Assembly: GCA_003427395.1 (NCBI GenBank)
Contig: BFEA01000004.1
Coordinates: 5,804,415 to 5,824,463 of the forward strand
Source: Chara braunii
Taxonomy: Eukaryota; Streptophyta; Charophyceae; Charales; Characeae
Length of the DNA stretch: 20,049 nucleotides
Direction of reading: 5' to 3'
The notes below the pieces were generated by a model, which was given only the letters and a program-made list of their open reading frames with translations, was not told where the DNA came from and made no database searches. Positions 1 through 9,410 of this stretch are shown in pieces. The position numbers and the translations under genes were made by a program. Numbering within the stretch: the stretch's first letter is position 1; each line of letters begins with the position of its first letter.

Positions 1-533
1 TATTTTATTTTATTTCTTTTGACTGTGTGTTAAAGGGACTAGGATTAATGTTGGGTTTCACGCTTGGTTGAGACCGTTCGAGTCGACCGGCGTACACTTC
101 GTACTTGGGAGATCAACGCCCCAGGGAACGAACGACGTTCGGGTTCAATAGACGTTTAATCGCGCGTACCTATACTACAGCGAGCGAGCAAAACGCCCAC
201 GGTTGACCCACCTCTGCAACTGCATTTAAAAGCTTTCGTACGTGGGTCGGCAGCTCGGTAGGGATACGCCCCTAAGGGTGGTGACAACCCCTTAAGGAAG
301 CAAGCTTATGCCCCGTGGGAACCTGTATTGTCGTAGGGGACCACGGGATGTACAGCGGACGCACCAGGCTAGAGCGGCGAAGGGACGATGCGACCTCGAC
401 CGTCTCGACGGCTCGTGGGATTACTTATGCATCGTTCTCAAGTTGTCTCTATAATGGTTAAGTTTTTTGTTTAAACTCCTGCGTGACATGGCTGGGAGGG
501 TCCTCGCTCGCGCGGGGGTCGATGCGCTCGACA
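1..533 (+). repeat. 5' LTR of a gag-only LTR retrotransposon (left end outside window)
   Basis: The segment is repeated at 8878-9410 with a constant offset of 8877, no net indel and about 29 mismatches by hand count, most of them transitions. Its right end (GCTCGACA) is followed by two bases and then a primer-binding site, as expected for a 5' LTR ending in CA. The repeat is already matched at base 1, so the true LTR start lies to the left of the window, perhaps about 30 bp away. Roughly 5% divergence between the LTRs means the insertion is not brand new but is not ancient either. A related minus-strand LTR lies at 12608-13150. Confidence 0.93.
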
Positions 534-535
534 GG

Positions 536-553
536 TGGCGCCGTTGCCGGGGA
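536..553 (+). other. Primer-binding site complementary to plant tRNA-Asp
   Basis: TGGCGCCGTTGCCGGGGA sits two bases after the LTR end. It is the reverse complement of the 3' end of plant cytosolic tRNA-Asp including CCA, a PBS known from several plant Gypsy-type lineages. It fixes the strand and the LTR boundary, and it is the strongest hint that the host is a plant, since animal tRNA-Asp ends differently. Confidence 0.9.
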
Positions 554-1013
554 TAATGGCAAACTACCGTTGTCCCTAGTGAAACGACACTTGGGAATGA
601 ATGATGTAAAAATTATTCTTTCTTTACTTGGCTAAGAGAAAGGTTAGTAACTCTGACCTCTACAGGAAGAAGAAAGGTATCGCCTTCTTCTACCCTATGT
701 TGTGGTACATCTGGTACCAACTTTTATCTTAGACTCGTAGGGGAAGCTTAACTTTAAAAAGTCGTTTTGATAATGACTTTTAGTTTCAAGAACTGTTATT
801 GTAACTTTTGTTCACAGTAATTTGTAAGGTTCATTGATGGATGATTGAACATCTGTGACATGTTTTCCTTGATAAAACGACATCCAAATAAGTTATTTTT
901 ATGGTTAAGCATAATACTTGCAAGTAAGAGCTAAGATTGTTTCAATGGTTGTTAAATTATCAACCAGATAATTCGATCATTAATATAGTTTACGCCTTTT
1001 GCAGAGCAATAAA
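554..1013 (+). other. Untranslated leader between PBS and gag
   Basis: About 460 bp of AT-rich sequence with no ORF of note. By position it is the 5' leader of the element transcript, where packaging and dimerisation signals would lie. I see no specific motif in it. Confidence 0.6.
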
Positions 1014-1922
1014 ATGACGGGAGAGACTTTTAACGACATGCCTCTCTTCAAAGGCAGCAGGGTCGTTGAATTTTTACAGGCCTTTCAGGCTTTGGCAATG
1101 TTAATGCTTTGGGAAGAAAATCACAAGTTCCTTTTCATTTTTGGATTTGTGATTGAAGAATTCAAGGTTGAGGTTGAACAACTTCTACACGCCTCTGAAA
1201 CCTGGAACGAGTTCAAGAAGTTGATGATTGCCAAATTCTCGAAACCGCCAGAAGGAGAGAAAATGGAAGAAAGCAGAAGTCATCATCATGAAGATATGAC
1301 TGGAATAACTCGGTTTGTAGAACAGAGGGATATGGAAAGGGAAAGTCTGCCAAGAATAGACGTCCCTCTCTTCGACGGTAATTTTGTTTATACTTTCCTT
1401 GAAAAGTTTGAGCAGCTTGCATCCATCAAGAATTGGGATGAACCTCAGATGTTGAGGCGAGTTCTTAGATATGACGACAAAGATCTCGTGAGTAAAGTCC
1501 AGCGAATAATTGAGACTTCATTAGTGTGGCCTCATTTTCATGATGCCATGTTAGACGAATTTTGGTTAGGCGATACAGTAACAACAATTGAGGACTTGCG
1601 GAATGTAGAGCGAGATGCATATGTAGTAAACGAAATGTTTCTGGTTGAATTTGAACGGGTAGCTCGTCGAATTCAGGGGTTGACAGATAGACAGAAGTGT
1701 CTTGCTTTTCTTGAGAAATTTTCTGAAGGAGAGTTGTGTTTGCTTACCCGAGGAGAAAGCAGTAAATTCAATTGGGAAAGAATTCGGTCAAATTTTATTG
1801 ATCGAGAATTTAGTCGAATATTTGACCAGACTCTTCGATTACAGCTTCGCTTACAGAAAATTGAGAAAGAGTGTCGAGTTGACAAGCGAAAGAGAGATTC
1901 TGATCCTGTGACGAATCTCTAA
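1014..1922 (+). CDS. gag: Retrotransposon Gag, capsid part with a tandemly duplicated domain
   Basis: The first ATG of the frame is at 1014, giving about 302 residues; an in-frame TTG lies at 999. Two stretches, about residues 7-75 and 115-183, each carry the Retrotrans_gag-like pattern: PLF-x-G near the start, then F-L-x-x-F, and W-x-x-F ending in a basic or acidic residue plus F. Anchor residues are spaced exactly 108 residues apart without a gap (PLF, the tryptophan and the final phenylalanine all line up), so the capsid N-terminal module has been duplicated. The C-terminal third is charged and contains a likely helical stretch. The protein would form the particle shell in the cytoplasm. 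The frame stops at TAA 1920-1922, but in the same frame the coding pattern resumes and runs to a zinc knuckle. Known: Gag-only elements depend on partner elements for polymerase. Inferred: this copy is defective unless the stop is read through. Confidence 0.82.
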   Translation: MTGETFNDMPLFKGSRVVEFLQAFQALAMLMLWEENHKFLFIFGFVIEEFKVEVEQLLHASETWNEFKKLMIAKFSKPPEGEKMEESRSHHHEDMTGITRFVEQRDMERESLPRIDVPLFDGNFVYTFLEKFEQLASIKNWDEPQMLRRVLRYDDKDLVSKVQRIIETSLVWPHFHDAMLDEFWLGDTVTTIEDLRNVERDAYVVNEMFLVEFERVARRIQGLTDRQKCLAFLEKFSEGELCLLTRGESSKFNWERIRSNFIDREFSRIFDQTLRLQLRLQKIEKECRVDKRKRDSDPVTNL

Positions 1923-2216
1923 AAAATCAGAGGAATATTGAAAAAGGAAAAGGACGATTTTTGTCACGAGTATCAGAAGTCAAGGATAGAACGTCCTTTG
2001 GAGGACCAATGTAAGCGAGATAGGGACAATGAGGGAGATCAGTTTGATAATTCTTCAATGTCAACTACTCAAGATTGCGAGTCAGCGTCTCGAAATCAAC
2101 GAGACCAACAAGTAAAGAAAGGGAGATCCTATTGGAAGAATATTATTTGTAAGAGATGTGGTAGTACTGGACACACTCCGAGTAGATGCAAGGGATTGAG
2201 AATTACAGAGAAATAA
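1923..2216 (+). pseudogene. gag: Gag C-terminal nucleocapsid part with CCHC zinc knuckle, after an in-frame stop
   Basis: It is in the same frame as the capsid part, separated only by TAA at 1920-1922, and has no ATG at its start (the open stretch begins with TTG at 1938). The sequence is hydrophilic and very rich in charged residues. It ends with a CCHC knuckle at 2148-2189 reading C-K-R-C-G-S-T-G-H-T-P-S-R-C (C-x2-C-x4-H-x4-C), flanked by lysines and arginines; the stop is at 2214. In Gag this region binds the genomic RNA. With the upstream part, the whole gag would be about 400 codons, a usual plant Gypsy gag length. The single stop is either an inactivating mutation, a readthrough site or a sequencing error. 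Confidence 0.8.
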
Positions 2217-2809
2217 ATTATTAAAATTTTGATTTCATTGGCCGAGTTCACTATAAACTTGAAATATTTTTTTAGTGTGTGAGAAAGATAATGTCAACTT
2301 AATGTTGATATTTCTCTTTGATGAGATGAGGATTCTATCTGATTTGACATATCATTTTATCCATGTTATTTTCCCTTGAAACACTGTCTGTTCTCTTTAT
2401 TGCTGAAGAATATATGATATGGATCATTATGAAATTCCATGTGAAAGCGTTTGTCGTGAAATGTTTTGTTGTTGTGAGTATTTTGTTAAATGTAAGTTGT
2501 TGAAAAATTGTAGGTAGAAGACTATGGTTGCTACTAGGGGAGACGTGGTTGTCTCTCCTCGTGTCAGACATAGTCACCGTACCTCTATAATCAGGGTCTA
2601 GCTAGCCTTAGTTGTAGAGGGTAAGGTTGTTTCTCCTCTATATGTGACAGATTGATGAATGGAGACACTGAAATTTGGATGGACTGTGAAGAAGTTTGAA
2701 TCGCAATCAAGACCTGGTCCCGAATGGATCTCATTTATTTTATGATGAATATTTTGGTATTTTATGGTGACTACTGAGGAATGATTATCAAAAAGAGGAT
2801 TGAATCCCA
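2217..2809. other. Non-coding internal region after gag
   Basis: There is no pol-like ORF here. It is AT-rich, with an imperfect hairpin at about 2537-2558 whose arms resemble GGGGAGAC and GTCTCTCC; a similar but weaker sequence follows around 2617-2640. In a complete Gypsy or Copia element the protease would begin here. No D-T/S-G motif is seen in any long frame. Confidence 0.6.
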
Positions 2810-3440
2810 TCAGCAGACTGGGGAGTGGTTTCCATCAGCAACTGGGGACTTGTTCCCATCAGTAGACTGGGAGGTCATTCCCATCAACAACTGGGGAGTC
2901 ATTTCCATATTGATGGAATGAAAGACCCACAGGGGGTTAAGCCTGTGAAAGACCACGGATTGACTCCCATCAGTAGACTGGGGAGTGACTTCCATCAACA
3001 ACTGGGGACTTGTTCCCATCAGTNGACTGGGAGGTCATTCCCATCAGCGATTGGGGAGTCATTTCCATATTAGATGGAATGAAAGACCCACAGGGGGTTA
3101 AGCCTGTGAAAGACCTATAACAGGATTATCGCACAACTTAATTTTATCAGTGGACTGGGGAGTGGTTCCCATCAGTAGACTGGGGAGTAGCTTCCATCAG
3201 CAACTGGGGACTTGTTCCTATCGGTAGACTGGGAAGTCATTCCCATCAACAACTGGGGAGTCATTCCCATCAGAAAGCTGGAAAGTAATTCCCACCAGTA
3301 TACTGTGGATTGGTTCCTATCAGCAGACATGGGAGTGACTTCCATCAGCAACTGGGGACACGTTCTCATATGTGGACTGGGAGGTTAATCCCATCAGCAA
3401 CTGGAGAATCATTCCTATCAATAAACTGGGGAATAGTTCT
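2810..3440 (+). repeat. Degenerate minisatellite with CCCATCAG...CTGGGG units
   Basis: About twenty degenerate units of roughly 30 bp share CCCATCAG, three or four bases, then CTGGGGA and a GTCATT or GACTT tail. A larger unit of about 140 bp, which contains GAAAGACC and CACAGG...CCTGTG, is repeated near 2900-2960 and 3070-3120, with a worn relative at 3520-3600. Each short unit can fold as CCC-AT-CAG against CTG-GGG. One ambiguous base (N) is at 3024. The short ORFs crossing it on both strands reflect the repeat and not a gene. Confidence 0.85.
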
Positions 3441-3889
3441 GTGACAAGGAACTTGTCTTAATCAGAACGTTTGTTGAATTGAAAAATTGGTTGAGTTGTG
3501 ATGTGACTTTTTCCTTTTGAAAGACCTGCAGAAGGTTGATCCAGTGAAAGGACATGCACGAGGATGATCCTGTCAAAAGACCTATAGGGGAATGATCCTG
3601 TCGAATTAATGAATTATAAGACTTTTGAAGATTAAACTTCAGTTTGGTTGTTGAATGTTAATGTGAGAATTCCACTTGTGTTCCGAATGTTTGTTGAATT
3701 GTTGTGTATCGTAAGTGTTGCTTTCACATGGGAATTTCGTAAGAATCCTAATTTCTGTTTGGATAGCGAACAACAAAGAGTGTCGTTCGTTGAATGTTGG
3801 TAAAAACTCTCTGGCTTCATTCTGGATGGTTGCTTGATTGATTATACGAAGTATCTATTAAATTCGTATGGAGTTTCTATTATTATCTT
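3441..3889. other. Unassigned internal sequence
   Basis: AT-rich and without convincing ORF or repeat, apart from the GAAAGACCT-type relatives of the preceding minisatellite at about 3520-3600. Confidence 0.5.
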
Positions 3890-4632
3890 GATGTAGAGCG
3901 ACGGGAACGTCGCTCAGTAAAGACCATTCATAGGTGATGAAGTTTAAACTACCAAGGGAATGACTCACATTTTGGTATAAGCTTCGGCCTACTTATGATC
4001 GGGCGAATTTTGTTATTATTTTTACAAAGGAAGTTCCATAAGAATCCAGAGAAACTTATATTAATTGTCAATCTAGGATGAATGACGTGGAAGTCATTCA
4101 ATGGGGTCTGGGAATGCTGTCGGAGCAAATACCCTTGTACCCTTGTCAGGGATTTTAAACGTCGGACGTTGTCCGACTCTTTCATTGGATTAAAGGATTT
4201 GATGAGACTGATGTTTGCCAAATATTTATTCAGACCTGACCCATGACTGAGAAACTAAAAGTTTTCGAACTCTAGTCCGGACGCATGTAGCGTCCGGGAC
4301 TAACGAATGTGAATGACAGTGTTTCGCTTTTTGTCAAAACCAAAGAAGTGCGCGGGCATGGAAACACTAAAATTAGACCTATTCTATCTAAAATAATATC
4401 GCGCGGCTGCTAAGCCACGCGATTCAGAGCCTATGGGGGTGAATAAGAACCGTCCTCTGAAGGTTGGACTCACTTCGGAGGTCGAACGACCCAACAGCCT
4501 GCCTACTGAGAGTTGGAGGCCGTTGCGGTAGGTGCAGACGGCCAACAAAAGGGGCTGGGCAAGGCAAACTTAGCCTACTGAGTATAGGATGGGCCTGCTG
4601 AGTGTAGGCTGGGCCTACTGGGGGTGTTGCAC

Positions 4633-4765
4633 CTCTACATATAGAAGAGTTGCAGGTCTAGCTCCCGTAATAGGAGCTAGCTAGTAGGTTATGGCGCCAG
4701 ACTATCACCTAGCAGATACCGGGATTAAGCCCGACTGTGCGCGCCCAACTGGGTTAGCTCCTTTT
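4633..4765 (+). ncRNA. tRNA-like Pol III unit / SINE head, copy 1
   Basis: An 89-nt segment (4673-4761) starts GGAGCTAGCT and ends GGTTAGCTCC, which pair over all ten bases with two G-T pairs; it is followed by TTTT. About 35 bp upstream is CTCTACATATA, a TATA-like box in the place seen in plant tRNA genes. The A-box-like TAGCTAGTAGG lacks one base and the B-box is weak. A second copy with better boxes is at 17777-17902. It could be a SINE head or a decayed tRNA gene. Confidence 0.5.
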
Positions 4766-5645
4766 GGAGCAGCCACCAGAAAAAAAATAAACAGCGCCAC
4801 ATGGCGCTTGGAGATGCTATTGGAGGGGCATGTAAATGTAGCCGTTGGCATAAGCCAACGACTTTATTATTAAAAAAAAAAACAAAAGAAAAAACGATGG
4901 CACCGCATGGCGCACAAAGGAGAATAGGGACTTACAGTCCCTGTGAAGCTGGCGCCGTTCTCAACGGTGTCAATACCGTTTTTTTTGTTTCCTTAGATTT
5001 TGTTTTTAGATTCTTTCTTTTTCTAGATTTTTTTTTTTTTTTTTCTTTTATTTTTCAAGATTAGTACAGCACCCGTTCGTTTGACGAACGGGCTGCTGGG
5101 CGATGTCGCGCCCGAACCGGGCACTTATAGCGCCTAGCTACGGGCGCACTGGTAGGGAGAGGAAACTGCGACGGACTGTTTCGTCGGGCTTGCACCGACT
5201 CATTAGGGGGTTGGACCCCTACAGCCCATCTGAGGATGGGCAACAAGGAATGAATCTACCCCCCAGAATATGGGGGTATACAGATGCCTATTCTGAGCAC
5301 TAGTTTGTTTTTTTTATTTCTTTTGTTAGTTTCCTTGTTTTTTCCCACCTCCCCGTTCGTGAGCTGTAGTAGCTCGACCAAACAGGGAAAACGAGGGGGG
5401 CTGAAACAAAGAATACTATGCTCGTGGGAAAACGAGCAACTGTTGCTGAGGGAACCTTCCCAGCCTGTGCTCGAATCTGGTTGGGGTAATAGGCTGTATG
5501 CAGGCACAGGCAGGAAAGGGGGGGTGTGAAAAGCAAGAGGGGGTTGGAGGAGTTGAGTGGAGAGTGAGAGAGAGAGAAATGGGAGGATGGGAGAGAGGAG
5601 GACCTGCTCCTCCCGACCTGCCAGCTGCCTCCCCGTTGTCAGGGG

Positions 5646-5706
5646 GGGGAAGAAGAAAAAGAAAAGAAAAGAAAAGAAGAAAAAGAAAAGAAAAGAAAAA
5701 AAAAGA
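5646..5706 (+). repeat. AAAAG-rich simple repeat
   Basis: A purine-only run made of AAAAG and AAGAA units lies between hairpins. It is low-complexity sequence; the long minus-strand ORF over it (5416-5787), rich in F, S and L, is an artefact of this composition. Confidence 0.8.
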
Positions 5707-5924
5707 AAACGAAAAACGGAATCTGAGTTTTTTTGAAAAACTGTATTTTTCGGTTTGCGTCACTATTGTTTTGGTGGCGTAAAACATTTTTTTTGACCTT
5801 GTGATTTTTTCTGTAGATAGTCAGGCACTTAGGCCATACGCAGGAATGTTTTAACTTTTTTTTATCGAGCGAATATTTTTCAAAAAATGCTCAAAGTCGG
5901 TGTACTTTCCGCACCCCGCTCTGA

Positions 5925-5948
5925 GCCTGTCGGGATTTGAACTCGTGC
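5925..5948 (-). other. Isolated tRNA T-arm/B-box-like sequence
   Basis: Read on the minus strand it gives CACGAGTTCAAATCCCGACA, close to a Pol III B box with T-stem. A related piece is at 17938-17965 on the same strand. No matching A box is found, so it is a fragment of a tRNA-derived repeat at most. It overlaps the 9-bp hairpin at 5939-5962. Confidence 0.4.
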
Positions 5949-6742
5949 ATTTTCACGAGTTCTTTCCCTACCTCTCCCAATCTGACAACTGGCATCCCCG
6001 TTTTCAGGGGAGGGCAGAGGAGAAAAGAAGAAAAGTAGAGAGGGGAGAGAAAGGAACAGTCACGGCTGCGAACGTGGTCGCGGCCTTGCACCAAGTTCAA
6101 ACAGTATTGGCCTGAATGCGGTCATTCAGGCCAGAGCTGTGAATTGGAGGGTCAGTGAGGGGAACTTGGCTGGAAACAGCCATTTTTCCGCTGAACCTGC
6201 ACTCAGTGTAGGGCAAAGTGCAGGAAAAAGAGAGAAAAAGAGGGGGGCAGTTGAGTACAACTGCCACCCTAAGTGTGTGGCTGAGGTGAAACAGCCTCAG
6301 TCCGTTGATCTGACTCAGATCGACGGCCCCAGGCAAGTGACGAATTTTGCCTGGGGGCAGCTGAGGCTGCTGCTGCCCTCCTCAGCCACTACAAAAGAGG
6401 CAGTTGTCCCCCAGTTGCCTCACACTTGCCTCCAGCTGCCAGTGTGCGACAGCACACTTGCCTCATCGCTGGAGTGCTAGAGAGGAGGCAGGAGTGTTGT
6501 CGGCGAAGCTGGAGGACTGGGGAGGAGCGAGACGAAGGAGGAGACAACCATAGCCTTGGCTGGAGCACTCTGCTCCACCTTGGCGTCTCTAGAGGGATTC
6601 TGCGGCAGCGTGGTGAGGAGTGGCAGTGGAGCGTGATGAGGAGCAGCAACAGAGCGTGGCAAGGAGCGACGAGGAGCACGACAAGTGGTGGGGTTATGCT
6701 GCCGAAATACCGCGGCGTCGGCGCGACAACTTTATTCTGAGG

Positions 6743-6820
6743 GGTGACGCTGCCGTTTTCACGGCACGTCGGCGACACTTTGTTTTGAAGAGTGACGCTG
6801 CCGTTTTCACGGCACGGTAA
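6743..6820 (+). repeat. Two copies of a ~48-bp repeat with TGCCGT/ACGGCA hairpin
   Basis: GTGACGCTGCCGTTTTCACGGCAC occurs twice about 48 bp apart; each copy folds TGCCG around TTTTCA with CGGCA. It leads into the 37-bp minisatellite just downstream. Confidence 0.8.
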
Positions 6821-6861
6821 AACATCGCGGTGGAGCGCCACCGTTTTTTTGCAGTGGTAGC

Positions 6862-7085
6862 GGTGGTACACACGGCGAAGCGCTGCCGTCTTTTTACGGT
6901 GGTACGGCACAGCGAAGCGCCGCCGTCTTTTTGCGGTGGTACGGCACGGCGAAGTGCTGCCGTTTTTTTACGGTGGTACGGCACGACGAAGCGCAACTGT
7001 TTTTTTATGGTGGTACGGCACGGCGAAGCGCTGCCGTTTTTTTATGATGGTACAGCACGGCGGAGCGCTATCGTTTTCTTTTTTA
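6862..7085 (+). repeat. 37-bp minisatellite, six units
   Basis: Units start at 6862, 6898, 6935, 6972, 7009 and 7046, with period 36 or 37. Each reads GGTGGTACGGCAC, then a GCGAAGCGC-like core, then GCCGT, six or seven T and ACGG. The CCGT/ACGG arms close a T-rich loop. Because 37 is not a multiple of three, overlapping frames in the region all stay open; the ORFs are not genes. Confidence 0.9.
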
Positions 7086-7089
7086 CGGG

Positions 7090-8832
7090 GCACGGCGCAA
7101 CGACGTGCTGCCATTTTCCGACGAGAGTTCGGCACGGCAGTGGAGTTGCGGCACGACGGTGGGACATGCGGCGTGACTGGCAGGGCGTTTTGTTTTTACG
7201 GCGCTGAAAGTTTTTTTTGTTGTGGCGCGGCGTCTGCTTTTCTTGGTGAAGGTATGCTACCATTGGTGTATACGGCGGCAACAACGTGACATCGTGGCGG
7301 TTGACAGCATGTGACGGTACGAAATTTGAGCGCGACTGGCAGGGTTTATTTTTTTAATTTTTTTTATGCAGCACATGAGATAAATGTTTTGTAGTTGGGA
7401 CCACCCAACACTTGCAGCAGTGGGACTGGACTACTTGGAACTGTCTGGGTTCAGTTGGGACTAACGTGGGACGCGGACGGCCATTTGCGGCAGTCTCGAC
7501 GCATGCGGTTTTGGGATTCGACATCGGTTTTTTTTTTTTTTTTTTAAGTCTGGCGGAACTGGTTTTCGACTCAGTAGTCATTCGACGAAGTGTTTGACAG
7601 CGTGGGACCACCTAGAACTGCGTGGGACCATCTTGGACCGCTTAGGACCAGTTGGAACTGGCGTGGTACCAGATTGAGTGTTTTTTTCTGGGACGCGTGC
7701 GGCTCGTCGTTTTCAAGCTTGGGTTACCGGGAATGAGGCGTGCGAGTGAAAGGCGCTTTGATCAGGATTTTCCTTAAGACTACAGCTTTCGGCGGCACAC
7801 ACATCTTGTCGGTTGGCTTTCTTGAGTGAGCCAGGACACTTCTTCGGCACCACTTCACTCAAGGTCAGTTGAATGACTCATATTTTCCTTCACACCTGTG
7901 TAAACCCACACTTTGTTTGATCTTGTCATTTTGAATGTTCAAAAGAAAAGGCAGAAGAAAGTTGTGTGAGTCATGCATGTGAATGGAGTGGTCTGACTCG
8001 AGTATGGGATTGTACTGTTTTCCTTTGAACTTGTTTTCTTTGCATGTCGTGCAAGTAGGTAGAAGGATGTTTGCTATGAAGATTGACTTTGCCTGTTGGA
8101 GAAAATGAAAAGGATTGTTCTCTTTTAATCTTTCACCTGCCTGCATGATAAAATACTTGAATTTAGGAATGAATAATTTCAACAGGTACCGTGAGATAAA
8201 ACTTGGGAATATAATGAAAATGCAATCAATTGGACTGAATTTTTCCTAAGATTGACGCATTCTGGTACCTGTCAAAATGATTATCATTCTCTATCTCATT
8301 AAGTTTATTTATGTCTAAGTTACCAGGAACCGAGAATGAATGAGAATAATTGAAAACTACTTGCGGTGAACGCATTCTCTTTTCTCTAGGAAGCATCCAA
8401 GGCGGGGGTTCGTATGTTTTTGGAGCCGACCCTGTTATCGACTTGCAGTGGACACTACTCGTCGAGGGTGGTACTTTGCTGACTCGGTGGTGAAAGCCCA
8501 ACCTCTGAGATCTGAGTCTTCGGGCTCAGGCGAGGGGAAGGAGTATCCACAGACCACTTTCTAAAAGGAGAGGCATGCAACACTACAAGCCATGTACCTG
8601 ATCAAGAATCATCCACGAAGCAACCTGTCATCCAAGAAAATTGAGAATGTATGGAGACAGGTGTATGCGTGTTTAATCATAGATCGGCATAAGTTGGAAT
8701 GAATAACTTTGTCAGCATGTCTCATCAAGTCAAAATTGCGGCAGTTTGACTACCTTGTCGGTTGTATCAATGTGATTATCGGTAGTCAACTTCTTGTTGG
8801 AGGTCGCATGATTGTTTTGTGATGTTTGACAT
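7090..8832. other. Unassigned 3' internal region of the element
   Basis: No gene is supported. 7399-7680 is rich in degenerate GTGGGACC/TTGGAACTG words, a weak short-period repeat, and includes a T-run at 7529-7546. At 8512-8529 a hairpin CTGAGTC-TTCG-GGCTCAG carries a UUCG tetraloop with one G-T pair. The rest is AT-rich, with no reverse transcriptase or integrase motifs in any long frame. Confidence 0.55.
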
Positions 8833-8846
8833 GAGATGGTAAAAGG
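8833..8846 (+). other. Candidate polypurine tract before the 3' LTR
   Basis: GAGATGGTAAAAGG is purine-rich and lies just upstream of a TTGATTT that could begin the 3' LTR. The LTR start cannot be fixed because the 5' copy is cut by the window edge, so the call is positional. Confidence 0.4.
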
Positions 8847-8877
8847 TTGATTTTTTNATGATGTAAGTATATGCAGA

Positions 8878-9410
8878 TATTTTATTTTATTTCTTTTGAC
8901 TGTGTGTTAAAGGGACTAGGATTAATGTTGGGTTTCACGCTTGGTTGAGACCGTTCGAGTCGACCGGCGTACGCTTCGTACTTGGAAGATCAACGCCCCA
9001 GGGAATGAACGACGTTCGGGTTCAATAGGCGTTTAATCGCGCGTACCTATACTACAGCGAGCGAGCAAAACGCCCACGGTTGACCCACCTCTGCAACTGC
9101 ATTTAAAAGCTTTCGCAAGTGGGTCGGCAACTTGGTAGGGATACGTCCCTAAGGGTGGTGACAGCCTCTTAGGGAAACAAACTTATGCCCCGCGGGAACC
9201 TGTCTTGTCGTAGGGGACCACGGGATGTACAGTGGGCGCACCCGGCTAGAGCGGCGAAGGGACGATGCGACCTCGACCGTCTCGGTGGCTCACGGGATTA
9301 CTTATGCGTCGTTCTATAGTTGTTTCTATAATGGTTAAGTTTTTTGTTTAAACTCCTGCGTGACATGGCCGGGAGGGCCCTCGCTCGCGCGGGGGCCGAT
9401 GCGCTCGACA
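8878..9410 (+). repeat. 3' LTR of the gag-only retrotransposon
   Basis: It matches 1-533 base for base with about 29 mismatches and no net indel; the LTR probably begins upstream at about 8847. An ambiguous base lies at 8857. The end is set by loss of similarity after GCTCGACA: the 5' copy continues into the PBS, this copy into GCGTGTGAGATT, which belongs to the host unit seen again at 13153. The five bases after it, GCGTG (9411-9415), are the expected target-site duplicate, to be compared with the left flank outside the window. Confidence 0.93.

Larger units (their letters stand above)
3890..6460. repeat. Dense cluster of unrelated short hairpins
   Basis: More than two dozen perfect or near-perfect inverted repeats with short loops follow one another, each with a different stem. 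Examples (outer limits): 3896-3915 (8 bp, loop GGAA), 4080-4099, 4161-4177, 4273-4302 (12 bp, one bulge), 4398-4423, 4454-4481, 4658-4680, 4793-4808, 4843-4860, 5072-5092, 5224-5241, 5257-5278, 5420-5437, 5939-5962 (9 bp), 6108-6133 (11 bp), 6167-6182 (loop GAAA), 6246-6265, 6302-6326 (10 bp with one G-T pair), 6327-6356 (10 bp) and 6441-6458. No stem sequence repeats, so this is not a simple tandem repeat. No protein-coding signal is seen. Confidence 0.85.

Noticed and set aside
4691-5064. Small plus-strand ORFs of 60 and 87 codons in the hairpin cluster
   Set aside because: They cross the tRNA-like unit and poly-A/poly-T tracts and show no protein signal.
6389-7289. Overlapping ORFs on both strands (173, 125, 117 and 100 codons)
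   Set aside because: GC-rich hairpin and 37-bp repeat sequence open in several frames at once; no frame has protein-like composition.
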